Part shown: positions 6,445 through 12,770 of the stretch, in pieces
Numbering within the stretch: position 1 is the first letter of the stretch
How the letters are laid out: each line of letters begins with the position of its first letter
DNA from: Gammaproteobacteria bacterium
Lineage (GTDB): Bacteria > Pseudomonadota > Gammaproteobacteria > Pseudomonadales > Pseudomonadaceae
Direction: 5' to 3'
Assembly: GCA_012728315.1 (NCBI GenBank)
Contig: JAAYFI010000110.1
Span: forward strand, 1 to 42,875
DNA: 42,875 nucleotides
The notes under the pieces: model-generated
What the model was told of the DNA's origin: nothing
Seen by the model: the letters and a program-made list of their open reading frames with translations, nothing else
The model's database searches: none
Position numbers and translations under genes: made by a program

Positions 6445-6777
6445 ATGAAAATCAAAGAATGGGACGGTAGCGGATTACCACAAATTGGAACAGTGTGCGA
6501 GTACCTTTTTGCTGAGGGTGATGAGTGGCGAAAATGTAAGATTGTTGCGTACTATCTTGCAAATGTGGTGGCGATTGATGTGATCCACAATTCAGCAGTT
6601 TTATTGCGCGTCGGTCTATTCCGTCCGATCAAAACACCGGAGCAGATTGCGGCAGAAGAGAGGCTACATGCTATTGATGAGATGGCGGATTTGGCGCGGC
6701 GTGGCGGTAGTACATTTAAAGAAATGATGAGTGCCCTTTACGATGCAGGCTACCGTAAAGCCGAGGTGAAGAAATGA
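6445..6777 (+). CDS. Conserved phage hypothetical protein (110 aa)
   Basis: ATG 6445 with GGGGG upstream. The N-terminal half is beta-rich (GLPQIGTVCEYLF...WRKCKIVAYY...VAIDVI), and the C-terminal half carries the TPEQIAAEERLHAIDEMA...LYDAGYRK tail that recurs at the ends of many phage orphan proteins, where it seems to be an exchangeable module. ATGA coupling links it to the next gene. Function unknown. Confidence 0.82.
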   Translation: MKIKEWDGSGLPQIGTVCEYLFAEGDEWRKCKIVAYYLANVVAIDVIHNSAVLLRVGLFRPIKTPEQIAAEERLHAIDEMADLARRGGSTFKEMMSALYDAGYRKAEVKK

Positions 6778-7337
6778 GTTATGAAAAGTATTTTAAAGAC
6801 GTGTCTGGTTACGATGTTATTGATGTTTATCGTACACATCGTATTTTTGGTCTTAATGATGAGGTTCTTTGCCACGCTAGCAAAAAGCTTTTACTCAGCG
6901 GCGTGCGCACGGGCGGCAAGACTTTGGAGCAAGATGTAAAAGAGGCGCGCGACACGCTGACTCGCTGGCTTGAAATGCTGGCAGAAGACTTGTGTAACGA
7001 GCAAGAATCGGACGGCTGGACTCCTGAGGCGATTGAATCTGCTGCGTTTAAAGCAGTTGTTGAAAATGTAGATGAGTTCAGCAAAGCAAAACCTTGCGAA
7101 TACACGCTCGGCGAGGTTGTCGGTGATGCTGTTTTGAGTGATTGGGCTGAATGGGTTGCGGTTGATAAGAATGGGGGTGTATTCGAGTACAGTAGGGCTG
7201 TAATTGCATGCTCTGAAGAAGGAATATTTAAGCGAGATAGAGAAAAAAGCAAGCAGCATGAATTTAAGTTCAGGGTAATCAACAAATTAGTCCCACCACT
7301 CAACTTTGAAAACTGTATTTTTGAGGTAAAGAAATGA
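6774..7337 (+). CDS. Phage protein with DUF3310-like N-terminal region (187 aa)
   Basis: ATGA coupling at both ends. Residues 13-70 (YDVIDVYRTHRIFGLNDEV...KKLLLSGVRTGGKTLEQDV...L.RWLEML) look like the phage 'nucleotide-kinase/DUF3310-like' helical domain, in which a VIDV motif is followed by a KKLL-x-x-G-x-R segment and a DL/DV-x-x-A-x-x-x-L helix. The C-terminal 100 residues have no recognised domain. Position immediately before thyX hints at nucleotide metabolism or its control, but that is context only. Confidence 0.7.
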   Translation: MSYEKYFKDVSGYDVIDVYRTHRIFGLNDEVLCHASKKLLLSGVRTGGKTLEQDVKEARDTLTRWLEMLAEDLCNEQESDGWTPEAIESAAFKAVVENVDEFSKAKPCEYTLGEVVGDAVLSDWAEWVAVDKNGGVFEYSRAVIACSEEGIFKRDREKSKQHEFKFRVINKLVPPLNFENCIFEVKK

Positions 7338-8248
7338 AAGTAGAATTAGTACATGAGCGCGGCGACGCGCTAATCGCAACAGCTGCACGCGCATCGTTTA
7401 ATCGCCGTGCCGATCAATACACAGACGATCAGAACGAGGGTTTGCAGCGCTATCTAGTGCGTCCTACGCCACAGCATTTTGCGCCGTTCTGCCACGTGCG
7501 TTTAACATTGCGCCTGCAGCACTGGATGATCATTTACAAAAAGCTGGACGCATACAATAAAGCGGGCATGATTGATATTCGACAGCATGATGGCGTAGTC
7601 GATGTGTCTCACAGCCTATGGGGATGGTACATCATGCTGCGTGACAAGAAAGTTCATTTTTCGATTGTCGATTCGGTGATTGATCATTTGCAAGCTATCG
7701 CACCAGTTGCAGCAAAAGTGCTTGAGCTTGATAAGTACCGAGCGCGCGATATGCATAAAGATGGTTATGTGCAGGTGCATAAAGCGCCGGTTAGTTATGA
7801 GACTGATTTTGTTACGCTAAGGGTTGAGCCACCGATAGCCATTGCACGTCAATTCATGAAAAGCGTTGTTGGCTATATGTACTCAGAGGCCTCAGGCCGC
7901 TATATCACGTACTCGAAAATACACATGCCAACAGAGTTGCACGGCAAGCCAGCCAACAAAAAACAGGGCTCAGGCAAGCCGCTTGGGTTTATCCGTAACA
8001 CTATCGCAAAGGCCGTTATCAAGACGTCATACGCTGTAAGTAAGCTGGCGTATAACTTCCTGCATCGTGTTCTTGGTGTGGCTGTAGAAGAGGCTAGGTG
8101 CGTCATGCCGATCTATACCGGTACTGTGTTTGTTGTCACTGCGGCGCGCCAAGACTGGGATCGCGTTATTTTGCTGAGAACTGGAAAAGGCGCGCAGACC
8201 GATATTCAGGTGTTGGCCGGATTGATTGAAGTTGAGCTGAATAAATAG
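7334..8248 (+). CDS. thyX: Flavin-dependent thymidylate synthase ThyX
   Basis: 304 residues, coupled by ATGA to the gene upstream. It makes dTMP from dUMP using methylene-tetrahydrofolate, FAD and NADPH. The signature is a variant: R172-QFMKS...YSEASGRY-190 replaces the canonical RHRxxSxNExSxRY, as in a subset of phage enzymes with RQxxK...E-x-S-x-RY. The C-terminal EEARCVMP...(R)QDWDRVILLRTGKGAQTDIQ block matches the second flavin/dUMP-binding region. It is longer than the common 220-250 residue form, mostly through the region before residue 160. A phage-borne ThyX supplies thymidylate for replication and makes the phage independent of host ThyA. Confidence 0.92.
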   Translation: MKVELVHERGDALIATAARASFNRRADQYTDDQNEGLQRYLVRPTPQHFAPFCHVRLTLRLQHWMIIYKKLDAYNKAGMIDIRQHDGVVDVSHSLWGWYIMLRDKKVHFSIVDSVIDHLQAIAPVAAKVLELDKYRARDMHKDGYVQVHKAPVSYETDFVTLRVEPPIAIARQFMKSVVGYMYSEASGRYITYSKIHMPTELHGKPANKKQGSGKPLGFIRNTIAKAVIKTSYAVSKLAYNFLHRVLGVAVEEARCVMPIYTGTVFVVTAARQDWDRVILLRTGKGAQTDIQVLAGLIEVELNK

Positions 8249-8256
8249 AGTCAATC

Positions 8257-8276
8257 GCCAGCTGTAAAAGGCTGGC
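8257..8276 (+). terminator. Hairpin after thyX, weak terminator
   Basis: GCCAGC (8257-8262) and GCTGGC (8271-8276) pair perfectly around an 8-base A-rich loop nine bases after the thyX stop. The following ATTGTTCG is a poor U-run, so termination would be partial at best. Confidence 0.45.
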
Positions 8277-8294
8277 ATTGTTCGCGTAAGCGCG

Positions 8295-8300
8295 TATAAT
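8295..8300 (+). promoter_or_regulatory. -10 box of leader RNA copy 2
   Basis: A perfect TATAAT lies ten bases before the conserved GTTCTAAG that begins the RNA, the same arrangement as copy 1. CTGGCA, 17 bases upstream, is a possible -35 (4 of 6). Confidence 0.6.
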
Positions 8301-8306
8301 CGAGTT

Positions 8307-8414
8307 GTTCTAAGGCTGTGGTGGCCTAATTAGGTTAGTTGCAAAAAGTCAGTGTATTCTTATCGAGGCGTACTTCCCGCCAACACCACCGATAACAGTA
8401 CGCTGACTTTTTTT
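8307..8414 (+). ncRNA. Structured leader RNA, copy 2 (upstream of HNH/AP2 protein)
   Basis: The plan matches copy 1 with different bases. Hairpin 1 pairs AGGC (8313-8316) with GCCT (8324-8327). The long stem pairs 8343-8356 with 8399-8412, a 14-bp helix with one T-G wobble that includes AAGTCAG/CTGACTT; then ATCG (8362-8365) pairs with CGAT (8390-8393), and GGCG (8367-8370) with CGCC (8378-8381). The outer stem ends in seven T's followed at once by ATG. TCGAGGC and ACCGA are the conserved unpaired or junction words in both copies. Compensatory differences support the fold. Ends are inferred. Confidence 0.72.
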
Positions 8415-8427
8415 ATGGGTGAATGGT

Positions 8428-9063
8428 ATGAAACCTAAAAAACTTGTCTGCGGTGTCGGCATTAACGACGCTGATTATGATGTTCAAAAGTTTGAGACGA
8501 TTGGCTGTGCAGGTGGAAAACAAAAGCAAAAGAGAGTCTGGACCTGCCCTTACTATCGAGCTTGGGCAAGTATGCTTAATCGCTGCTACTCTTCAAAATA
8601 CCAAGAGAGCTGCCAAACTTACAAGGGTTGTATTGTTTCAGAAGAGTGGCTTACGTTTAGCAACTTCAAAACATGGATGGAAAAGCAAGACTTCGAAGGC
8701 AAGCACTTGGATAAGGATTTATTGCTTGAAGGAAATAAGGTTTATGGCCCTGAAACATGCGTTTTTGTCACGCAAGCGGTTAACAAGTTTACCATTGATA
8801 GTGGGGCGACGCGCGGCGAGTGGCTGATTGGTGTGTATTGGTATAAGGCATCAGAAAAGTTTCGAGCCAAGTGCCGCAACCCTTTTACCAAGAAACAGGA
8901 ACACCTAGGCAACTTCGATTGCGAACAAGAAGCGCACCAAGCTTGGGTTAAGCGCAAGCTGGAGCTGGCGCGTTTGTTAGCGGCTGAGCAAACAGATGAA
9001 AGAGTTGCAAAGGCGCTAATTGATCGTTACTCGAAGCCGTATGTCGATAAGGATTTAAAATGA
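8428..9063 (+). CDS. HNH/AP2-like DNA-binding or homing-endonuclease-like protein, copy 2 (211 aa)
   Basis: Aligns without gaps to the protein at 4787 over all 211 residues; I count 134 identities (about 63%). Differences are scattered rather than clustered, and the Cys and aromatic framework is kept: CGVG at 8-11, CPYY..W..ML.RCYS at 40-55, GC at 67, LDKDLL at 94-99, ETCVFV at 109-114, and the AP2-like GV.W...LG.F...QEAH segment at 135-172. Only the last ten residues diverge. The GTG at 8419 is possible, but ATG 8428 matches the other copy. The next gene overlaps its stop by ATGA, but is unrelated to the gene that follows copy 1. Confidence 0.75.
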   Translation: MKPKKLVCGVGINDADYDVQKFETIGCAGGKQKQKRVWTCPYYRAWASMLNRCYSSKYQESCQTYKGCIVSEEWLTFSNFKTWMEKQDFEGKHLDKDLLLEGNKVYGPETCVFVTQAVNKFTIDSGATRGEWLIGVYWYKASEKFRAKCRNPFTKKQEHLGNFDCEQEAHQAWVKRKLELARLLAAEQTDERVAKALIDRYSKPYVDKDLK

Positions 9064-9200
9064 CCAGTGAACAAAAACAAACACTAAAAGAGTTCGACCG
9101 GCGGCAGGAAAAGCTAGAGCAACAGCTAAAGGCTCTGCTTGAGCGTAGACGCGAATACGTGAACACAAATCAACTCAATGAAAAGGTGGGCGTGAAATGA
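9060..9200 (+). CDS. Small coiled-coil hypothetical protein (46 aa)
   Basis: ATGA overlaps at both ends support a real 46-codon gene too short for usual ORF cut-offs. Residues 3-34 form a continuous charged helix with heptad spacing (LKEFDRRQEKLEQQLKALLE) and an RRR patch, so it is probably a small dimeric or RNA/DNA-binding helix. No family recognised. Confidence 0.72.
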   Translation: MTSEQKQTLKEFDRRQEKLEQQLKALLERRREYVNTNQLNEKVGVK

Positions 9201-9973
9201 CCTACGATCCGCGCAAGTCAGTAGCCGTACCAGTCACGATACAAGAAGCCATTGATGACGTTGCGCGCATTGAGCAGCTTGTTAAAGATGCTTATCGACT
9301 ATTAGATATGGCTGATCAGATCGGTGAGCGTCACAAGATCCGAGTCAAGGCGCAGGTACACAATCGCCACAACTTGCACCATGAGGCGGCATTGAAACCT
9401 ATCAGAGTGCAGGCGTGGCAGCGCTTGATGGGCGTTACTGGTCTACGCCAGATAATGGACACAAAGGCGCTCGATGAGTTTGAAGGTCAGCTCTACAAAG
9501 ATGCGCCAGGGTTCACCGAGGAAAGCGTAAGAGGCACGCTGCTAAGCAAGCTGCAGGACTCTGAAACCATGTTTGCGCGCGGACTGGTTGATATGTTCCG
9601 TAAACTAAGCGGTGCGTACAAGACCAACAGTGACGCGGCGTTCAAAGTACCGCGTAAGGTGATTATTGGTTACATGGTCACAACCACAATGAACGGCCTG
9701 ACCGTCAGCCATCACAGCGCAAGCAGGCTCGACGATATTGACCGTGTGTTCCGCACGCTGGCAGGTCAAAAGTTCGAGTCTTACGCACTTCATGCTGCGT
9801 TCGGCGTGTCCTGGCAATCTAGCGGTAACGTACATGAGTGCGAGTTTTACAAAGCAAAGGCGTATAAAAACGGCAACCTGCACTTAGAGTTTAAACGCGA
9901 AGATTTGCTAGAAAAGGCGAATGATATTATAGCGCAATGGTACGGATCAACATTGGGAGCGACACGAAAATGA
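9197..9973 (+). CDS. DUF4942-like protein (258 aa)
   Basis: ATGA coupling upstream and downstream. The body matches the DUF4942 pattern: W-x-x-LM...GL-x-x-(I/F)MD-x-KA-x-x-(E/D)F around residue 75-95, MF-x-RG-x-x-x-(M/V)F-(R/K)KLS-x-x-YKTN near 125-143, then a DDI-x-RVF-x-x-L-x-G segment and a final FKNGN-like K-x-GNLHLEFKR before the C-terminal helix. DUF4942 proteins are common in phages and mobile elements, at times fused or adjacent to DNA methyltransferases, but their activity is not established. No methyltransferase is present here. Confidence 0.82.
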   Translation: MTYDPRKSVAVPVTIQEAIDDVARIEQLVKDAYRLLDMADQIGERHKIRVKAQVHNRHNLHHEAALKPIRVQAWQRLMGVTGLRQIMDTKALDEFEGQLYKDAPGFTEESVRGTLLSKLQDSETMFARGLVDMFRKLSGAYKTNSDAAFKVPRKVIIGYMVTTTMNGLTVSHHSASRLDDIDRVFRTLAGQKFESYALHAAFGVSWQSSGNVHECEFYKAKAYKNGNLHLEFKREDLLEKANDIIAQWYGSTLGATRK

Positions 9974-10143
9974 GTAAGATATACACAGAAGCAGAGCTGC
10001 AAGAATTGTTAAAAGACAAGGCGCGCCTGGACTGGCTGGCAGACGTAAACAATAACATCGGCAACGTACTACTGCCGACCGATATCGTTGAGCGCAATCT
10101 AGGAAGTTTGCGCGATGGGATTGATGAGGCAATGAAGCTGTGA
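9970..10143 (+). CDS. Small phage hypothetical protein (57 aa)
   Basis: The ATG at 9970 overlaps the preceding stop (ATGA); an upstream in-frame GTG would lie deep in the preceding gene. The product runs KARLDWLAD...IGNVLLPT...LRDGIDEAM, a layout seen in short early phage proteins in which an 'RLDWLAD' helix is followed by an 'LRDAIDEAM' helix. Function unknown. Its stop overlaps the next gene by GTGA. Confidence 0.8.
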   Translation: MSKIYTEAELQELLKDKARLDWLADVNNNIGNVLLPTDIVERNLGSLRDGIDEAMKL

Positions 10144-10385
10144 CCGCAAAAACACCAGCGCAGCGCATGCGAGAAATGCGAGCGCGTAACAAGATGAAGG
10201 AAGATGATCGGCTTAGAAAGCTGCTGGCTAAAACCATTAAACTACAGCTGTACCATGCTACTAACGAGCAGCTAGAGCGTATTATGCTAGAGCATGATAT
10301 TGACGAACCGCAAGATGTGATCAGCCGATTGATAGCTGGTTATTCTCAGCTAACAGAAGATCAGAAGCTGGTTATTTTTAACTAA
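10140..10385 (+). CDS. Basic helical hypothetical protein (81 aa), GTG start
   Basis: The GTG at 10140 overlaps the preceding TGA (GTGA), this genome's usual coupling. The N-terminus is strongly basic (TPAQRMREMRARNKMK), followed by a helical domain with QLERIMLEHDIDEPQDVISRLI. The arrangement recalls small DNA- or RNA-binding accessory proteins with a ribbon-helix-helix-like or homeodomain-like tail, but no family is certain. Confidence 0.75.
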   Translation: MTAKTPAQRMREMRARNKMKEDDRLRKLLAKTIKLQLYHATNEQLERIMLEHDIDEPQDVISRLIAGYSQLTEDQKLVIFN

Positions 10386-10415
10386 CGTAACACTTTAACG
10401 TAACGAGGATTAACT

Positions 10416-10544
10416 ATGAAAAATATAAGATTATGGTTTTGCAGTAAAGTTCTCAGCTTTATCGCGTGGGCAGATCGCTACGCAGACACAGAAGATAAAA
10501 AGAAGTACCTGGATGAGCAAAAAGAGTTTTTCAGCAAGCGCTAA
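10416..10544 (+). CDS. Small basic hypothetical protein (42 aa), last early gene
   Basis: The ATG at 10416 follows AACGAGGATTAACT, a good ribosome site. The 42-residue product starts with a hydrophobic/aromatic amphipathic stretch (IRLWFCSKVLSFIAWADRY) and ends in a charged helix. A directly repeated TAACGTAAC (10383-10391 and 10396-10404) lies in the 30-base gap upstream. It is the last gene before the terminator that meets the convergent late region. Function unknown. Confidence 0.68.
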   Translation: MKNIRLWFCSKVLSFIAWADRYADTEDKKKYLDEQKEFFSKR

Positions 10545-10554
10545 TACCACAACC

Positions 10555-10582
10555 AAGCCAGCCCTAACCCGCTGGCTTTTTT
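10555..10582 (+). terminator. Terminator ending the early operon, at the convergence with the late region
   Basis: AAGCCAGC (10555-10562) pairs with GCTGGCTT (10571-10578), and six T's follow. The leftward holin-like gene stops within the loop, so the hairpin lies exactly between two convergent transcription units. The T-run is on the + side only, so it should mainly stop early transcripts. Confidence 0.85.
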
Positions 10583-10857
10583 AATACCCAGTCGATCATT
10601 CGCGAAGTATTTCCTTTAAACCGCATAACGATCACTAGCAGCACCGTGCTTGCCACAATATGCACATAATCCATAAGTGCCGCATGGTTAGGCTGGATTA
10701 GTATCAGATAACCAACACATGCCAAGTTAAAACCAGCGATAACAAATGCTAGTAAACCAGCAGACAGTCTAAAGTTTTCTGCATTACAGCGCTGCTTATA
10801 CGCAACGATCAGTAAGAATATCGACAGATGAATGATGATTTGCAGAGAAGCTAACAT
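10564..10857 (-). CDS. Three-TM membrane protein, probable holin or antiholin partner (97 aa)
   Basis: Three hydrophobic segments are clear: about residues 4-19 (SLQIIIHLSIFLLIVAY), 32-53 (AGLLAFVIAGFNLACVGYLILI) and 62-80 (DYVHIVASTVLLVIVMRF), followed by a basic tail. It is the last gene of the late region, next to a second small membrane protein, the endolysin and the spanins. Paired small membrane proteins in lysis cassettes are usually holin and antiholin; which is which cannot be read from sequence. Confidence 0.78.
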   Translation of the reverse strand: MLASLQIIIHLSIFLLIVAYKQRCNAENFRLSAGLLAFVIAGFNLACVGYLILIQPNHAALMDYVHIVASTVLLVIVMRFKGNTSRMIDWVLKKPAG

Positions 10858-10858
10858 G

Positions 10859-11179
10859 TTATTTTCTCCAGTTTACAATAAGAGTTATAAGTTCCATGAT
10901 GCGATCCTTTAATACACTCTTTACGCTCGCAAGAAAAGCCACACCCAGCGCACTTACTACACTAGACGTCAGCATCATGTTGCTAGTTCCCCACTCTGAT
11001 ACGCCAGCGCCGTAACCCATTAGGCCGCTAACTACAGACAGCAGAACAAGACGCCACCATTCAACAGCCTGCGGCATAGCAAGGAAAAAGCATACGCCAG
11101 CTAACGCACCAATAGCGGCGTGAGGCTCGACAAAGGTTAGCGCTGCAAATGCTCCGACTGTGACTATCTCGTTTTTCAT
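10859..11179 (-). CDS. Putative holin (106 aa)
   Basis: ATG 11179 is chosen because the 20 residues before it are hydrophilic and out of character, and an AAGG site lies upstream. The product has two to three hydrophobic segments (about 5-33, 42-60 and 66-86) and a basic C-terminal helix (SVLKDRIMEL...NWRK), the layout of class I/LydA-like holins that form the membrane lesion releasing endolysin. Neighbours: spanins and endolysin upstream, a second membrane protein downstream. Confidence 0.75.
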   Translation of the reverse strand: MKNEIVTVGAFAALTFVEPHAAIGALAGVCFFLAMPQAVEWWRLVLLSVVSGLMGYGAGVSEWGTSNMMLTSSVVSALGVAFLASVKSVLKDRIMELITLIVNWRK

Positions 11180-11239
11180 TGCGAGCCTTAAAATGGTTTT
11201 GTTTATTCTAGCATTAAAGGCCGTGGTGGCGCGATGCAA

Positions 11240-11689
11240 TCACGGCCATTGCAGTTCGTTATGCGCCTGTATTTTACGCTGCAAACTGTGCAGCGCGGCT
11301 CTGCATGATAGCACGTCACGCTCAGCCTGATCGGTCACTGCTGTAGCGCTTCTAACAGTTTCTGCGTGTAGTTCGACTCGCTCAGACGTTGCTCCATTTC
11401 CCAGCTCTCGACCTGTATCGGCTGTGGCATTGGTCGGACAGCTTGTACGGACGAACACGCGCTCAGTAACAGTAGTAGGCTCACGATTGATAGCATCTTG
11501 ATAGTCTGCATAGTACTCCTCGCTGATTGTTTTGTAGTTGTCAGATCGCTGATTGACCTCGGCCAGCGCTTTAACGTATGCGTCTTGCTCTCTACTAGCC
11601 TTGGCTTCATAGTGATGCGCAGTTTGGCTGTATGATAAAGCCGCTCCACCGATGAAGCCGAAGGCTAGTGCCAGAAATATTGTCTTCAT
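11240..11689 (-). CDS. Rz: Rz-like inner-membrane spanin (149 aa)
   Basis: The N-terminal signal anchor (residues 2-21, KTIFLALAFGFIGGAALSYS) is followed by a long charged helical periplasmic region (QDAYVKALAEVNQRSDNYKTISEEYYADYQDA), which is the i-spanin architecture. The outer-membrane partner Rz1 is wholly nested in another frame at 11335-11511. The start overlaps the endolysin stop by ATGA. Spanins fuse inner and outer membranes in the last step of lysis and imply a Gram-negative host. Confidence 0.92.
   Translation of the reverse strand: MKTIFLALAFGFIGGAALSYSQTAHHYEAKASREQDAYVKALAEVNQRSDNYKTISEEYYADYQDAINREPTTVTERVFVRTSCPTNATADTGRELGNGATSERVELHAETVRSATAVTDQAERDVLSCRAALHSLQRKIQAHNELQWP
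11335..11511 (-). CDS. Rz1: Rz1-like outer-membrane lipoprotein spanin, nested inside Rz (58 aa)
   Basis: The ATG at 11511 has GAGGAG four to five bases upstream. The product begins with a basic/hydrophobic signal ending in the lipobox LLSAC at residues 15-19, then a short Pro-containing mature part (VRPMPQPIQV), typical of Rz1. It lies entirely inside the Rz frame, the classic embedded arrangement. Confidence 0.93.
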   Translation of the reverse strand: MQTIKMLSIVSLLLLLSACSSVQAVRPMPQPIQVESWEMEQRLSESNYTQKLLEALQQ

Positions 11690-12222
11690 GTCATGCTCAC
11701 TTCTCTACCGTCGCTGCTGAGCACAGGCAAATCGTAACGGTGCGCCGCTGGTACAGACTTCATCGGACTACCATCGATCCAACGGCTCGGCCAGTAATAG
11801 TCGGTAATACGACTCGGCGCAAACGGTGAGATATTAACCTCATCATTTTGATTACCACCGATCAGCATGATATTGCCACGGCTGTCTTTGCCCACAACAA
11901 AACCAACATGACCACCGCCGGATCGATCCAGAACAGCGATACAACCGTAAGCAGGCGCATCGAGTTTTGTTAGTAGCGGGCTCGCCCATTCTTTAGCGCG
12001 ATACCATTCTCTAACGACAAAACGGCCAGCCTTGCCCATGACATATCCGACAAACAGGCCGCACCATGGCGTCTCGTCGTCACGCCACCACGCCCTAGCT
12101 TCATTGCTGAACTTGCCCATCTCGTCGAGCATTTGAACGATTGCAGGATTGTGTTTAACTCCCTTTACTTCGCGCATACCGATAAACTGTCGCGCTACAC
12201 TGATCCAGTTTAATTCTGCCAT
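11686..12222 (-). CDS. Endolysin-like cysteine peptidase/amidase (TIGR02594/CHAP-like), 178 aa
   Basis: Residues 1-60 carry the WI..ARQFIGM.EVKG....P.IVQ motif and TPWCGLFVGYVM with the candidate catalytic Cys (about residue 53); GGHVGFVVGKD (about 103-113) supplies the His, and IGGNQNDEVNISPF follows. This is the TIGR02594-type NlpC/P60-like fold used by many phage endolysins. No signal peptide is present, so release should depend on the neighbouring holin. The gene lies immediately upstream of the spanins and overlaps Rz by ATGA. Confidence 0.9.
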   Translation of the reverse strand: MAELNWISVARQFIGMREVKGVKHNPAIVQMLDEMGKFSNEARAWWRDDETPWCGLFVGYVMGKAGRFVVREWYRAKEWASPLLTKLDAPAYGCIAVLDRSGGGHVGFVVGKDSRGNIMLIGGNQNDEVNISPFAPSRITDYYWPSRWIDGSPMKSVPAAHRYDLPVLSSDGREVSMT

Positions 12223-12228
12223 ATTAAA

Positions 12229-12495
12229 TCACCTGCAAGTTGTCGGAATATCATGCCATGCACCCTCAAAAATGTGACGGCCTTCGTGCTCTAAACACTC
12301 AGGATAATAATCCCTGAGTATCTGTATCTCACAAATACCCTGATCGGAGCAGCGAGTAAATCCTACCACGTTTGGTTTTTGAGGAGGAGACAGCTCATCC
12401 ACTATTTTGTAGTGAACGAACGCCTCCGTGCGGATTAAGTCGTAGTGTGGCGTGCAGCCTGTTAGCATGAGTGCAACTATCAATAAATATTTCAC
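12229..12495 (-). CDS. Small lipoprotein with HExxH-like metal-binding motif (88 aa), GTG start
   Basis: The GTG at 12495 overlaps the preceding stop as GTGA, with AGGA upstream. Residues 1-14 form a lipoprotein signal ending LTGC. The mature part has several Cys, and the C-terminus carries CLEHEGRHIFEGAWH, an HExxH zinc-binding pair with a further His seven residues on. Similar short 'HE-x-RH-x-x-EG-x-x-H' proteins occur in phages. A zinc peptidase in the outer membrane or periplasm is possible, but at 88 residues it may instead just bind metal. It lies between tail fibre genes and the endolysin. Confidence 0.75.
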   Translation of the reverse strand: MKYLLIVALMLTGCTPHYDLIRTEAFVHYKIVDELSPPQKPNVVGFTRCSDQGICEIQILRDYYPECLEHEGRHIFEGAWHDIPTTCR

Positions 12496-12770
12496 GCTGA
12501 TCCTGCAAAGTTATGGATTGGATTCTTAGGTTCCACTAGAAACACCGGATCAAATACTAGCTCGACACGACTGACAATATCTACGTGCCAGCCGTCGAAC
12601 TCAATTACTGTTGGCTCAGCATCGGGATCAGTTTCATCATATTCGTATTCTTTATGAATACCTATAACTTTAATTGAATAATTATATGATGGAATGCCAG
12701 CAGTAGCTGCATTAACAGCAGCGATTGCTTTGGCTTCGTTATCGAATTTCAACTTATAAGTGCGTATCAT
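12492..12770 (-). CDS. Hypothetical protein (92 aa) in the tail fibre/lysis junction
   Basis: The first residue overlaps the fibre gene stop. The N-terminus reads as a strand followed by a helix (TYKLKFDNEAKAIAAVNAATAG), then an acidic beta-rich part (EYDETDPDAEPTVIEFDGWHVDIV). Small proteins of this shape often follow phage fibre genes and may be fibre assembly chaperones, but this is only positional. No signal peptide is present. Confidence 0.75.
   Translation of the reverse strand: MIRTYKLKFDNEAKAIAAVNAATAGIPSYNYSIKVIGIHKEYEYDETDPDAEPTVIEFDGWHVDIVSRVELVFDPVFLVEPKNPIHNFAGSA

Noticed and set aside
6827-7303. Minus-strand open frame of 158 codons in the early region
   Set aside because: It lies antisense to a coupled gene of the early operon, is Ser-rich with no family features, and has no promoter or ribosome site.
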